Shown here: piece by piece, positions 8,320 to 17,668 of the stretch
Position numbering within the stretch: position 1 is the stretch's first letter
How the letters are laid out: each line of letters opens with the position of its first letter
Source: Pseudomonadota bacterium
GTDB lineage: Bacteria > Pseudomonadota > Gammaproteobacteria > Xanthomonadales > Xanthomonadaceae
Length of the DNA stretch: 64,000 nt
NCBI GenBank assembly: GCA_018242425.1
Contig: JAFEBX010000003.1
Coordinates: 541,927 to 605,926, forward strand
Direction: 5' to 3'
Translations under genes and position numbers: made by a program
The notes under the pieces: model-generated
Told to the model about the DNA's origin: nothing
Seen by the model: only the letters and a program-made list of their open reading frames with translations
Databases searched by the model: none

Positions 8320-8955
8320 ATGAAGAAGTTCCAGACCACTCTCGCCCTGACCGCTCTGGCTGCCGCCTTGGCCGCCCCGGCCGCCCCGGCCGCGTTCGCC
8401 CAGTCCGCCACCGACAGCGACTCCGCCGGCCAGGGCTTCGTTCGTGGCGAGCTGGGCAAGACCAAGCTGAAGGACACCAGCAGCTCCGACAACGTCAAGG
8501 ACACCTCGTACAACATCCGCGGCGGTTACATGTTCAACCGCAACATCGGCGTTGAAGGCTTCTATGGCCGCTACTACGACAAGAACAGCCACAACCTCGG
8601 CTTTGACCAGAACACCAAGCTCGACGGCTATGGCGCCGGCGTGGTCGGCAAGGTGCGCTTCGGCGAACAGACCGCCGATACAGGCTTCTACGGCAGCGGC
8701 CGCGTCGGCCTGATGCACGCCAACTACAAGGCCAGCGCCACCAACACCACCGGTGGCATCACCACCAACTACTCGGTGTCGAGCAACAGCAACCAGCCGT
8801 ACTACGGCGTCGGCGTCGGCTACGACTTCAACCGCAACATGGGCGTCGGCCTGAACTACGACTACTTCCATGGTCGCGTGCGCGTGCCGACCACCGGCAG
8901 CAAGGTCAGCTACAACGCCCAGACCCTGGGTGCGGATTTCGAATACCGCTTCTGA
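8320..8955 (+). CDS. OmpA-like outer-membrane beta-barrel protein, copy 1
   Basis: A 211-residue small porin-like barrel. It has a signal peptide ending in AAFAQ (about residue 27), then alternating amphipathic strands with aromatic girdle residues (GGYMFNRNIGVEGFYGRYYD, VGVGYDFNRNMGVGLNYDYF) and the C-terminal strand DFEYRF, whose terminal Phe is the usual BAM recognition signal. This is the OMP_b-brl/opacity-type eight-stranded fold. It is about 50% identical by eye to the next gene, with matching strand order, so the two are tandem duplicates. A factor-independent terminator follows 20 bases after the stop. Ligand or role unknown. Confidence 0.85.
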   Translation: MKKFQTTLALTALAAALAAPAAPAAFAQSATDSDSAGQGFVRGELGKTKLKDTSSSDNVKDTSYNIRGGYMFNRNIGVEGFYGRYYDKNSHNLGFDQNTKLDGYGAGVVGKVRFGEQTADTGFYGSGRVGLMHANYKASATNTTGGITTNYSVSSNSNQPYYGVGVGYDFNRNMGVGLNYDYFHGRVRVPTTGSKVSYNAQTLGADFEYRF

Positions 8956-8974
8956 TTTTCGGTTGTGGAACCAA

Positions 8975-9001
8975 CGGCCACCTTCGGGTGGCCGTTTTTT
9001 T
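8975..9001 (+). terminator. Rho-independent terminator after barrel copy 1
   Basis: A perfect 8-bp stem CGGCCACC/GGTGGCCG closes a TTCG tetraloop and is followed by seven T residues. UUCG is an exceptionally stable tetraloop. The same stem and loop recur after barrel copy 2. Confidence 0.93.
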
Positions 9002-9077
9002 ATCGTACACTGCGCGCCGCGTTGCCAATTCGGGCGCGTTTCTTGGCTCCATCGGGGCTTATTACAAAGGGGAAAAC

Positions 9078-9683
9078 ATGAAGAAGATGATGACGGCGCT
9101 CGCCGTGGGCGTTGCGTGCGCATTCGTTGCTCCGACGGCATTCGCCGGTGAGGGCCAGGGTTTCGTCGCGGCGGAAGTCGGCCAGTCCAGGATCAAGATC
9201 GAGGGCGAATCGTCCACCGACACCAGCTTCGCCATTCGTGGCGGCTACATGTTCAACAACAACCTCGGCGTCGAAGGCTTCTACGGCCACTACTACGACA
9301 AGAGCCTGTCCGCCAGCGACAGCGGCATGACCGGCACCCTGAAGCCGACGCTCAACGCATACGGCGTGGGCGTGGTCGGCAAGTGGAACCTCACTGGCGA
9401 AGGTCGCAGCGACGGTCTCTTCGCCAAGGGACACCTCGGCGTGATGCAGGCCAATGCCAAGGCTTCGGCGACGCTGACCTCCGGTGGCACCACCTACAGC
9501 GGTTCGGCCAAATCGAACAGCACCACCGCCTATGTCGGCGTCGGCCTCGGCTACGACTTCAACCGCAACGTCGGCGTGAGCGTGAACTACGACTACTTCC
9601 GCCCGAAGTTCAAGATCGACGGCATCGGCAGCAGCAACGTCACGGTCAACACCTGGTCGCTGGGCTTCGAATACCGCTTCTGA
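9078..9683 (+). CDS. OmpA-like outer-membrane beta-barrel protein, copy 2
   Basis: A 201-residue paralogue of the preceding barrel. The start at 9078 has an AAAGGGGA ribosome site and yields the signal peptide MKKMMTALAVGVACAFVAPT, cleaved near AFAGEG. Strand motifs mirror copy 1 (FAIRGGYMFNNNLGVEGFYG, GLGYDFNRNVGVSVNYDYF) and the protein ends SLGFEYRF. Its own terminator is identical in stem and loop to that of copy 1, so the duplicated unit included the terminator. About 120 bases separate the two genes, and the first terminator suggests separate transcription. Confidence 0.87.
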   Translation: MKKMMTALAVGVACAFVAPTAFAGEGQGFVAAEVGQSRIKIEGESSTDTSFAIRGGYMFNNNLGVEGFYGHYYDKSLSASDSGMTGTLKPTLNAYGVGVVGKWNLTGEGRSDGLFAKGHLGVMQANAKASATLTSGGTTYSGSAKSNSTTAYVGVGLGYDFNRNVGVSVNYDYFRPKFKIDGIGSSNVTVNTWSLGFEYRF

Positions 9684-9726
9684 TCGGGCATCGCCTGATC
9701 CATCGCTGCATCGAAACCCCGTGCAA

Positions 9727-9752
9727 CGGCCACCTTCGGGTGGCCGTTTTTT
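9727..9752 (+). terminator. Rho-independent terminator after barrel copy 2
   Basis: Stem CGGCCACC/GGTGGCCG, loop TTCG, then six T residues. It matches the terminator at 8975 base for base through the stem and loop. Confidence 0.92.
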
Positions 9753-9799
9753 GTTCCCGATCAAACGCCGCGGCACCCCACGGGCGTAAAATCGGTGGC

Positions 9800-10690
9800 A
9801 TGAACGCCAAACCGCAGCGCCTGGAAAACATCGTCACCGACAAGGGCAAGGTTCCGGTCTACGCCACCGGCATCGTCGAACAGCCGTGGGACGATTACAC
9901 CGCCGCCGACCACGATGTCTGGCGCCAGCTCTACCAGCGCCAGCGCGAAGTGCTGGCCGGTCGTGCCAGCGACGAATTCCTGCAGGCGCAGGACGCGATG
10001 GGAATGACGCCGGACGCGATCCCGAAGTTCTCCGAGCTCAACAAGATCCTCGAAGCGACCAGCGGCTGGACCCTGATTGGCGTCGAAGGGCTGCTGCCGG
10101 AACTCGACTTCTTCGACCACCTCGCCAACCGCCGTTTTCCGGTGAGCTGGTGGATCCGCCGCCCCGACCAGATCGACTACATCGAGGAACCCGATCTCTT
10201 CCACGACCTGTTCGGTCATGTCCCGCTGCTGATGCTGCCGGTGTTCGCCGATTACATGCAGGCTTACGGACGCGGTGGAGTGAAGGCCCACGGGATCGGC
10301 CCGGACGCGTTGCAGATGCTGACGCGCCTGTACTGGTACACGGTCGAGTTCGGCCTGATCCGCCAGAAGGACGGCCTGCGCATCTACGGCAGCGGCATTG
10401 TCTCGTCGAAGGGCGAATCGATCCATAGCCTGGAAAGCGACGCGCCCAACCGGATTGCTTTCGATCTCGAGCGGATCATGCGCACGCGCTACCGCATCGA
10501 CACCTACCAGAAGACCTATTTCGTGATCGACAGCTACGATCAGCTGATCGACGCGACCCGTCCCGATTTCACCCCGATCTATGCGCGGTTGGCGGCGCTC
10601 GATTCGATCCCCGCGGGTGAAGTGCAGGCCGCCGACACGGTGATCCATCGCGGCAGCGGCGAGGGCTGGTCCACCGAAGGCGACGTCTGA
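9800..10690 (+). CDS. phhA: Phenylalanine 4-monooxygenase (phenylalanine hydroxylase)
   Basis: A 296-residue bacterial-type phenylalanine hydroxylase that converts phenylalanine to tyrosine with tetrahydrobiopterin and O2. The non-haem iron ligands are visible as His135 and His140 in FHDLFGHVP and Glu183 in WYTVEFGL. The start at 9800 begins MNAKPQRLENIVTDKGKVPV and gives the usual length for the proteobacterial single-domain enzyme (no ACT regulatory domain). The pterin-cofactor recycling gene phhB is not adjacent. The gene is followed 37 bases later by fbp. Confidence 0.95.
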   Translation: MNAKPQRLENIVTDKGKVPVYATGIVEQPWDDYTAADHDVWRQLYQRQREVLAGRASDEFLQAQDAMGMTPDAIPKFSELNKILEATSGWTLIGVEGLLPELDFFDHLANRRFPVSWWIRRPDQIDYIEEPDLFHDLFGHVPLLMLPVFADYMQAYGRGGVKAHGIGPDALQMLTRLYWYTVEFGLIRQKDGLRIYGSGIVSSKGESIHSLESDAPNRIAFDLERIMRTRYRIDTYQKTYFVIDSYDQLIDATRPDFTPIYARLAALDSIPAGEVQAADTVIHRGSGEGWSTEGDV

Positions 10691-10727
10691 TCCGCGATAA
10701 TGGCGGCCTCGCCAGCGGAGCCGCGCC

Positions 10728-11762
10728 GTGTCGCCCAATTCCGAGTCCAGTTCCAAGCCCATCTCCCTCACCCATTACCTGATCGACGAGCAGCGCGCCG
10801 GCCACGTCAACGCCGACCTGCGCCTGTTGATCGAAGTGGTGGCACGCGCCTGCAAGACGATTTCCGTCGCGGTGGGCAAGGGCGCGCTGGGTGGCGTGCT
10901 CGGCGACGCAGGCACCGGCAACATCCAGGGCGAGGCGCAGAAGAAGCTCGACGTGATCGCCAACGACGTGTTGCTGGAAGCCAATGCCTGGGGCGGCCAT
11001 CTCGCCGGTTTGGCATCGGAAGAGATGGAACACAGCCTGCCGATCCCGGACATGTATCCGCGCGGCAACTACCTGCTGCTGTTCGATCCCCTCGACGGCT
11101 CCTCCAACATCGACGTCAATGTTTCCGTCGGCACGATTTTCTCCGTACTGCGTTGCCCGGACGGCGTCACCACCGCGCAGGACCAGCATTACCTCCAGGC
11201 TGGCAGCGAACAGGTCGCCGCCGGCTACTGCATCTACGGACCGTCGACGATGATGGTGCTGACCGTCGGCCACGGCACCCACGCGTTCACCCTTGATCGC
11301 GAGCAGGGCAGCTTCGTGATGACCCAGCGCGGGATGGCGGTGCCGGAAGAGACGAAGGAGTTCGCCATCAACATGTCGAACCAGCGCCACTGGGACGCGC
11401 CGATGCAGCAGTACGTAAGCGATCTGCTGGCCGGCAAGGATGGCGCGCGCGGCAAGGACTTCAACATGCGCTGGATCGCCAGCATGGTCGCCGACGTGCA
11501 TCGCATCCTCACCCGCGGCGGCATCTTCATCTATCCGTGGGACCGCAAGGATCCGGGCAAGGCCGGCAAGCTGCGCCTGATGTACGAAGCGAATCCGATG
11601 AGCTTCCTGGTCGAGCAGGCCGGTGGCGCCGCGACCGATGGACGCAAGCGGATCATGGACATCGCTCCCGATGGCTTGCACCAGCGCGTGCCGGTGTTCC
11701 TGGGATCGAAGAAGGAAGTCGAGACCGCGACGCGCTACCACCTGGATCACGATCGCGGTTGA
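10728..11762 (+). CDS. fbp: Fructose-1,6-bisphosphatase class 1
   Basis: A 344-residue class 1 FBPase (gluconeogenesis: fructose 1,6-bisphosphate to fructose 6-phosphate). The metal and phosphate motif [14 protein letters not shown] is intact, as are ASEEME upstream and [20 protein letters not shown] in the C-terminal half. The start chosen is a GTG at 10728; the next methionine in frame would remove the conserved N-terminal region. It ends one base before the convergent kinase gene, so the two transcripts must overlap at their 3' ends. Confidence 0.95.
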   Translation: MSPNSESSSKPISLTHYLIDEQRAGHVNADLRLLIEVVARACKTISVAVGKGALGGVLGDAGTGNIQGEAQKKLDVIANDVLLEANAWGGHLAGLASEEMEHSLPIPDMYPRGNYLLLFDPLDGSSNIDVNVSVGTIFSVLRCPDGVTTAQDQHYLQAGSEQVAAGYCIYGPSTMMVLTVGHGTHAFTLDREQGSFVMTQRGMAVPEETKEFAINMSNQRHWDAPMQQYVSDLLAGKDGARGKDFNMRWIASMVADVHRILTRGGIFIYPWDRKDPGKAGKLRLMYEANPMSFLVEQAGGAATDGRKRIMDIAPDGLHQRVPVFLGSKKEVETATRYHLDHDRG

Positions 11763-11763
11763 C

Positions 11764-12435
11764 CTAGTCCGGCAATCGCACCCGCACCGTCGTTCCATCG
11801 GCATCGGATTCCGATTCCAGCGCACCGCCATGGCGCTCGGCGACCCGTCGCGCGATCGTCATGCCGATGTCGGCATCACCCGGTTCGCGCAACGCCGAGA
11901 AATCGCTCGCCGGTTCCGTCGTGCGATGGCCGGCATCGTGGATGCGCAACAGCGTCGCCGCGGCATCATCGCTGGCACTGACCGTAATGCGGATTGGTGC
12001 GTCTACGGGCGCGCGCTGCCATGCCGTCCCGATCAGGCGCTGCATCATCTGCCGCAACAGGTGTTCGTCCCCGATCGCCTGCATCTCCGGTTGCACGTCG
12101 ATCCGGACATCGCGGCCGGGATGGGCATCGCGCAGATCCATGACCGCCCAGTCGGCAAGCAGGCTGAGATCGACCGGCATGCGCTTCGCATCCGTGGCGT
12201 CCACCCGCAACCAGTCGACCAGGTCGACCATCATCGCGTCGAGGCGTCCCGCGGCATCGCGGATCCGCGACAGATGCTCGTAATCGCCGATACCAAGGCC
12301 ACCACTGTTGTCGAGCAGTCTTCCGAACCCCTTGATCGCGCGCACCTGCGCGCGCAGGTCGTGTGAAACGACGCGCGCGAGGTTCACCCTCAGCGCCTGC
12401 ATGTCGTTGCCGTCGCGATGATTGCTGTCGTCCAT
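11764..12435 (-). CDS. Soluble histidine-kinase-like protein with a degenerate ATP site
   Basis: A 223-residue protein made only of a dimerisation/phosphoacceptor domain and a GHKL-type ATPase domain. The H-box is VVSHDLRAQVRAIKGF with His25. The N-box, normally of the form NLLxNAxKY, reads QRLIGTAWQRA here, so both asparagines are replaced (by Arg and Thr); the D-box is IHDAGH and a G2-like segment DADIGMTIARRVAERHGG remains. There is no sensor or membrane domain and no adjacent response regulator. Start 12435 is preferred; an internal Met 11 residues later is possible. It may be a regulator that no longer binds Mg-ATP normally. Divergent from the SLC13-type transporter 50 bases away. Confidence 0.7.
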   Translation of the reverse strand: MDDSNHRDGNDMQALRVNLARVVSHDLRAQVRAIKGFGRLLDNSGGLGIGDYEHLSRIRDAAGRLDAMMVDLVDWLRVDATDAKRMPVDLSLLADWAVMDLRDAHPGRDVRIDVQPEMQAIGDEHLLRQMMQRLIGTAWQRAPVDAPIRITVSASDDAAATLLRIHDAGHRTTEPASDFSALREPGDADIGMTIARRVAERHGGALESESDADGTTVRVRLPD

Positions 12436-12485
12436 GCCGGAACCATGGTCACCAGTCCCTGAGTGTAGTACGGCACAATGCAAAC

Positions 12486-14297
12486 ATGGCCATGTCGCAG
12501 ATCCTGTTCCTGCTGATCCTCGCCGGCGGCCTGTATCTGTTCGTGAGCGAACGGCTGCGGGTTGACGTCACCGCGATGCTGATCCTGCTGGCGTTGGTGC
12601 TGACGCGGGTGATCGGCCCGAAGCAGGCGCTGTCGGGTTTCTCCAGCGAACCGGCGATCATCATCGCCGCGGTGTTCGTGATTTCCGCCGGCCTTGCAGC
12701 CACCGGAATCACCGAACGCATCGGCCAGTGGATCGGGCGAATGTCCGGCGGCAACGAATGGCGCACGATCGCGGTGGTGATGCCGACGGTCGCGGTGCTC
12801 GCGGCGTTCACCCACCACGTGATGGTGACGGCGATGCTGATGCCGATCCTGCTGCGCCACGCGCGCCAGAACGGCATGCCCGCATCGCGCCTGCTGATGC
12901 CGATGGCGCTGGCGGCATCGATGGGCACGACGCTCACGCTGGTCAGCGCGCCGGCTTTCCTGCTCGCCGACAACATGCTGCAGCGTGATGGCGGCGAAGG
13001 GCTCGGGATCTTCTCGATCACCCCGATCGGCATCGCCTTGGTGCTGTTCTCGATGGTCTACATCCAGTTGATGCGCTGGTTGCTGCCGCGCCGCAGCGGC
13101 GAACACGGCGAAGGCGATTACCTGCGCATCGACCGCTATCGCACCGAGTTGCTGGTGATTCCCGGCGGCCGCTGGGCCACGCGCACGCTGGCCGAACTCA
13201 AGCGCGCGATCGGCCCGGAAGTACACGTGATCGGCTGGCTGCGCGACCATGGGGAGCGCAATGACCTCGGCGACGCAAGTCCGCTGCTTGGCGGCGACAT
13301 CCTGTTGATCGAAGCGGGTGCCGACGAACTGAAATCGCTGCACGACGATCCCGGTCTCGATCTCTATCCGATCGCGCGTTTCGGCGCCAAGGCCAATGGC
13401 GAGGGCGAAGGCGAGCCGCAACTCGTGCAAGCGGTGGTCGCGCCGGGCTCCGAATTCATCGGCCGCTCGGTGCGCGATCTCGATTTCTCGCGGCAGTTCC
13501 GCGCGGTGATCGCGGGCCTGTGGCGCCGCAGCGGCGCGGCGGCGTTACGCCTGATCGACACGCCCCTGCAGGAAGGCGACGTGCTGGTGCTATGGGGACG
13601 GCCCGCGCGCTTCAGCGAACTCGCCGCGCACCATGGTTTCCTGATGCTGGTGCCGTTCCGCGGCGAAGGCATGCGCCGGCTGCGCGCGCCGCTGGCCTTG
13701 CTGATCATGCTGGTGACGATCGTCTGTGCGGCGACCGAATGGGTCGATCCACCGCTGGCCTTCCTGATGGGCGCGGTGTTGATGGTGGTGACGCGCTGCG
13801 TCGACCTCAAGCGCGCCTATCGCGAGATCGACGTGCGCATCTACGTGATGATCGCTGGCGTCATTCCACTCGGCATCGCCATGGAAAAAACCGGCACCGC
13901 GGCCCTGCTCGCCGGCGGCCTGATGCACCTGGTCCACGACTGGTCGCCGCTCGCCATTTTGGTGATGCTGTTCGCCGCCGGTGCGCTGCTGACGCAACCG
14001 ATGTCGGACGCCGCCTCCACTGCCCTGCTCGGTCCGATCGCGCTGTCACTCGCGCATGCCTTGCACCTGCCGCCAACACCCTTCGTGGTGTGCACGGCGT
14101 TGGGCGCGGTGGTCGCGTTCATCACGCCGATCGGACACCACGGCAGCCTGCTCATCCTCGGTCCCGGGCAATACAAGTTTTCCGATTTCCTGCGCATCGG
14201 ATTACCGCTGACCATCATGGTCGCCTTCGTCTGCGCGTGGATGGCGCGCTGGTTGTGGCTGGGGGGGCCGCTGGTCCCGCACTTCCTCCATCACTGA
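12486..14297 (+). CDS. SLC13-type transporter with two RCK_C (TrkA-C) domains
   Basis: A 603-residue membrane transporter. Two hydrophobic halves (about residues 1-200 and 400-600) flank a cytoplasmic middle with two TrkA-C-like modules (RTELLVIPGGRWATRTLAEL and LVQAVVAPGSEFIGRSVRDL). Half-site motifs such as PAFLLADNML and TPIGHHGSLLILGPG fit the CitMHS/SLC13 ion-transporter group, whose members move dicarboxylates, sulfate or other anions with sodium. The substrate cannot be read from the sequence. The ATG at 12486 starts MAMSQILFLLIL. It is divergent from the degenerate kinase, suggesting a shared control region. Confidence 0.8.
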   Translation: MAMSQILFLLILAGGLYLFVSERLRVDVTAMLILLALVLTRVIGPKQALSGFSSEPAIIIAAVFVISAGLAATGITERIGQWIGRMSGGNEWRTIAVVMPTVAVLAAFTHHVMVTAMLMPILLRHARQNGMPASRLLMPMALAASMGTTLTLVSAPAFLLADNMLQRDGGEGLGIFSITPIGIALVLFSMVYIQLMRWLLPRRSGEHGEGDYLRIDRYRTELLVIPGGRWATRTLAELKRAIGPEVHVIGWLRDHGERNDLGDASPLLGGDILLIEAGADELKSLHDDPGLDLYPIARFGAKANGEGEGEPQLVQAVVAPGSEFIGRSVRDLDFSRQFRAVIAGLWRRSGAAALRLIDTPLQEGDVLVLWGRPARFSELAAHHGFLMLVPFRGEGMRRLRAPLALLIMLVTIVCAATEWVDPPLAFLMGAVLMVVTRCVDLKRAYREIDVRIYVMIAGVIPLGIAMEKTGTAALLAGGLMHLVHDWSPLAILVMLFAAGALLTQPMSDAASTALLGPIALSLAHALHLPPTPFVVCTALGAVVAFITPIGHHGSLLILGPGQYKFSDFLRIGLPLTIMVAFVCAWMARWLWLGGPLVPHFLHH

Positions 14298-14300
14298 CGA

Positions 14301-15407
14301 TCAGAACAGCGCGCCCTGCGGCGAATCTTCGCGTGGCGGCGTGTACAGGCGGGTGTCGACCGGCGGCATGCCGGGAAACCCGATGCGCTGTTTCGCCTTG
14401 CGGAAACGCGTCGCAATCAGATCGGCGAAGGGCCCCTCGCCGCGCCCGCGCACGCCGTAGCGGCTGTCGTAGTCCTTGTCGCCATGCATCTGCCGGATCA
14501 GGCTCATCACATGCGCTGCGCGCTGCGGATAATGCAGCTGCAGCCATTCGCGCCAGACCCCCTTCAGCTCGTGCGGCAATCGCAGCAACACGTAACCTGC
14601 CGAGAGCGCATCGGCTTTGCGCGCGGCCTCGAGGATGTGTTCCAGTTCCATGTCGGTGATCATCGGGATCACCGGCGCCACCAGCACGCCGGCGGGTACG
14701 CCCGCCTCGCGCAATTTCGAGATCATCCTGATCCGCATGTGCGGGGCCGCCGCGCGCGGTTCCAGTTTCGACGACAACTGGTTGTCGAGCGAAGTCACCG
14801 ACACCATGACGTGGACGAGGCGCAGCTTCGCCAGTTCCGCCAGCAGGTCGAGATCGCGCAGGATCGCCGATCCCTTGGTGACGATGCCGACCGGATGTCG
14901 CGTTTCCAGCAGCACTTCCAGGCAGGCGCGACTGATGCCCTCGTCGCGTTCGATCGGTTGCCAGCCATCGGTATTGATGCCGAGTGCGATTGGTGACGGC
15001 ACGTGTCCCGGTTTGGCCAGTTCCTTGCGCAGCAATTCCGCGGCGTTGCGCTTGGCGTACAGCCGCGTCTCGAAATCGAGTCCGGGCGAGAGATCGAGAT
15101 AGGCGTGGCTCGGTCGCGCGAAGCAGTAAACGCAGCCATGTTCGCAGCCACGATACGGGTTCACCGATTGCCCGAAGGCGATGTCCGGCGAATCATTGCG
15201 GCTGATGATGGTGCGTGCTCGCTCCGCGGTCACCGTTGTCTGCGGCCGCGATTCGAGGTCGGCGGCCTGTTCGTTGGCCAGCGAATCCCAGCCGTCGTCC
15301 TCGGCGATCGCCGCGCGTTTCTCGAAGCGCCCCGGCACCCGCGAAGCCGCGCCACGCCCCTTGATCGCGGCGTTCTGCTCGAATCTCACTTTGCGATGAC
15401 CATCCAT
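14301..15407 (-). CDS. PA0069-type radical SAM protein
   Basis: A 368-residue radical SAM enzyme of the spore-photoproduct-lyase-like group (COG1533). The iron-sulfur cluster motif is RGCEHGCVYCFARPSHAY, with Cys88, Cys92 and Cys95. Further landmarks are LGINTDGWQPIER and the long middle TIM-barrel region with VMVSVTSLDNQLSSKLEP. Proteins of this type are widespread in proteobacteria and usually annotated only as PA0069 family; the reaction is not established. It converges with the transporter gene (3 bases between stops) and is divergent from cls. Confidence 0.88.
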   Translation of the reverse strand: MDGHRKVRFEQNAAIKGRGAASRVPGRFEKRAAIAEDDGWDSLANEQAADLESRPQTTVTAERARTIISRNDSPDIAFGQSVNPYRGCEHGCVYCFARPSHAYLDLSPGLDFETRLYAKRNAAELLRKELAKPGHVPSPIALGINTDGWQPIERDEGISRACLEVLLETRHPVGIVTKGSAILRDLDLLAELAKLRLVHVMVSVTSLDNQLSSKLEPRAAAPHMRIRMISKLREAGVPAGVLVAPVIPMITDMELEHILEAARKADALSAGYVLLRLPHELKGVWREWLQLHYPQRAAHVMSLIRQMHGDKDYDSRYGVRGRGEGPFADLIATRFRKAKQRIGFPGMPPVDTRLYTPPREDSPQGALF

Positions 15408-15469
15408 GGACGCTAGCCTAGTCCCCGGGCGTCGCAGCGGGCGCGAACGGGAACGACGGGGCAGATACG

Positions 15470-16924
15470 ATGTGGCATCCCATTCACCAGGCTTGGAACG
15501 CGCTTTCGGCGATTCCCCACATCGGGGCCTGGCTGGCCATCTTCTGGATCGGCTACGTCATCGCGCTGGGCATCTACATCATCCTGCAAAAGCGCGAGCC
15601 CGCCGCCACCCTGAGCTGGCTGTTCAGCCTCGCCCTGCTGCCCTACCTCGGCTTCGCCATCTACTACCTGTTCGGACCTCAGAAGATCAGCCGCCAGCGA
15701 TTGCGGCGTCCGCGCTCGCACCAGGTCTATCCGGATGCCGCCGATTCCCGCGGCGATGCCCAGGATGCGCTGTTGCACGTGCTGGCCAAGGCGGTGACCG
15801 GATTCCGTTCGGTCACCGCGCATGACGTCCGCATGCTGATCGATGGCAGCGCGACCTACACCGCCCTGATCGACGACGTGCGCAAGGCGCAGTCGCATAT
15901 CCACCTCGAGTACTACATCTACCAACCGGATCGCAGCGGCGCGGCCCTGCGCGATGCCCTGGTCGAACGCGCGCGCGCCGGCGTCAAGGTCCGCTTGCTG
16001 ATGGACGCCGTCGGCTCCTCGCGGACGCCGGCGCATTTCTTCAGAGATCTCGTCGAAGCCGGCGGCGAGATTTCATGGTTCCATCCCATCCGCTTCCGCC
16101 GCGTGTGGAAATTCTGGAAACGGCCGCCGCTCAACCTGCGCACCCACCGCAAGATCGTGGTGATCGACAGTCGCATCGGCTACACCGGCGGCATCAACAT
16201 CACCGACGAGGAAAACGACGCCCTGCGCAGCGACGCCTACCGCGACTTGCACCTGCGACTGACTGGCGACGTGGTGCTGGAACTGCAGCAGGTTTTCGTC
16301 GAAGACTGGATCTACGCCACCGGCCAGCACGACTTCATCTCCGAAATCGCGCGCAACCTGCCGCCACTCGCGCCCGGACCGATCTGTGCCCAGGTGCTGA
16401 GCTCCGGCCCGGATTCCAACTGGGAGGCGATCCATCGCCTGCACGTCAGCGCCATCCACGCCGCGCGCCAGCGCGTGTGGCTGGTCACGCCCTACTTCGT
16501 GCCGGGGGAAGCCGCGCTGATGGCGCTTTCATCGGCCGCACTGTCGGGGCTCGACGTGCGCCTGATGGTGCCGAAGGCGAGCGACAGCCGCTGGGTCACC
16601 CTCGCCGCGCGCTCCTACTACGACCGCCTGCTGGATGCCGGGGTCAAGATCTACGAGTACGGCCCGCGCATGCTCCACACCAAGGCGCTGTTGAAGGATG
16701 ACGATGTCGCCATCATCGGCAGCGCCAATTTCGACAATCGCAGTTTCCGCCTCAACTTCGAGGTCTCGGTGTTGTTCGAGGACTCCGGCGTCGCCCTCGA
16801 GCTTGCACGCCAGATCGAGGGCGAATTCGCCCATGCGCCGCGCGTCCGCAGCCCACGCCCCCAGGCCTTCCTGACCGAACGTCTGCCGGAAGCGCTAGCT
16901 CGTCTGTTCTCGCCACTCCTCTGA
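15470..16924 (+). CDS. cls: Cardiolipin synthase
   Basis: A 484-residue phospholipase-D-superfamily enzyme that joins two phosphatidylglycerols into cardiolipin at the inner membrane. Two N-terminal membrane helices (about residues 18-38 and 48-68) are followed by two HKD motifs: THRKIVVIDSRIGYTGG (His226, Lys228, Asp233) and MLHTKALLKDDDVAIIGSAN near residue 400. Length and layout match ClsA. The protein ends FSPLL, slightly shorter than E. coli ClsA. Confidence 0.94.
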   Translation: MWHPIHQAWNALSAIPHIGAWLAIFWIGYVIALGIYIILQKREPAATLSWLFSLALLPYLGFAIYYLFGPQKISRQRLRRPRSHQVYPDAADSRGDAQDALLHVLAKAVTGFRSVTAHDVRMLIDGSATYTALIDDVRKAQSHIHLEYYIYQPDRSGAALRDALVERARAGVKVRLLMDAVGSSRTPAHFFRDLVEAGGEISWFHPIRFRRVWKFWKRPPLNLRTHRKIVVIDSRIGYTGGINITDEENDALRSDAYRDLHLRLTGDVVLELQQVFVEDWIYATGQHDFISEIARNLPPLAPGPICAQVLSSGPDSNWEAIHRLHVSAIHAARQRVWLVTPYFVPGEAALMALSSAALSGLDVRLMVPKASDSRWVTLAARSYYDRLLDAGVKIYEYGPRMLHTKALLKDDDVAIIGSANFDNRSFRLNFEVSVLFEDSGVALELARQIEGEFAHAPRVRSPRPQAFLTERLPEALARLFSPLL

Positions 16925-16981
16925 CCGCGGGTCGATACACTCCCGGGTCAGGATCGATGAATACGACCCGTGGAGGTTCCA

Positions 16982-17668
16982 ATGTCCTGGTTGTTGCTTG
17001 CACTGTCGCTGGCTGTCTTCTGTGTCGCCTGGAGCGTCCACTCACCGCTCCTGATGGTGTTGTGCCTGCTGGCTGCGCTGGCGGCATTGATCGGATTCGC
17101 GTGGCTGCGCTACAAGATCCTGTTCCCCGAGCGCACCGTCGCCATCGACGATACCCCGCTGACGGCGGAAGACGTCCGGCGCATGCGCGATGCCCAGCTC
17201 GCCGCCACGGCGACTGCCGCGCCGATGCCGTTGCCTGCAAGCACGAATCCCGATATCGGCCAGCTGCGCGCCGCCGGTGAACGGGTGGCCGAGCGTGACG
17301 CCTTGCTGCAGCAACAGGAAGAAACGCAGCGCCGGATCGCCGAGATGGAGCGTCGTGCCGCCGAAGCAGAACAGCGCGCCGCCGACATGGAACAGCGCCT
17401 CGTCGATCTGCAACAGCGCGAACCGCAATCGACACCGATCCAGATCCCCGTCGCGAACAGCACGCTGGCGCCTGCGGAAACTGCACCTGCCCCCGCGGTC
17501 ACGCCGCCGGCACTCCCGCCGAAGCCGCAGCCGAACCTGCGCGACGAAGGCTGGAATCCCTATGCCGGCGAAGTGCATGTGCCGGCGAAGCGACCGATCG
17601 ATCCCAAGGCCGCGGGCCTGGATGTGCCGATGCTGACGCCCCTGCGCGACGAACCCGATCCGACATGA
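16982..17668 (+). CDS. Membrane-anchored coiled-coil protein of unknown function
   Basis: A 228-residue protein. Two N-terminal hydrophobic segments (residues of about 2-20 and 24-42) are followed by a polar region with a heptad-like coiled coil rich in Glu, Gln and Arg (about 95-150, [20 protein letters not shown]) and a Pro-rich C-terminus. The start at 16982 follows TGGAGGTTCC, a strong ribosome site. The stop overlaps the pdxJ start by four bases (ATGA), so it is translationally coupled to pdxJ although no functional link is obvious. Family not recognised. Confidence 0.75.
   Translation: MSWLLLALSLAVFCVAWSVHSPLLMVLCLLAALAALIGFAWLRYKILFPERTVAIDDTPLTAEDVRRMRDAQLAATATAAPMPLPASTNPDIGQLRAAGERVAERDALLQQQEETQRRIAEMERRAAEAEQRAADMEQRLVDLQQREPQSTPIQIPVANSTLAPAETAPAPAVTPPALPPKPQPNLRDEGWNPYAGEVHVPAKRPIDPKAAGLDVPMLTPLRDEPDPT

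Noticed and set aside
9383..9799. An in-frame N-terminal extension of phhA
   Set aside because: It overlaps the second barrel gene and its terminator; the family N-terminus matches the start at 9800.
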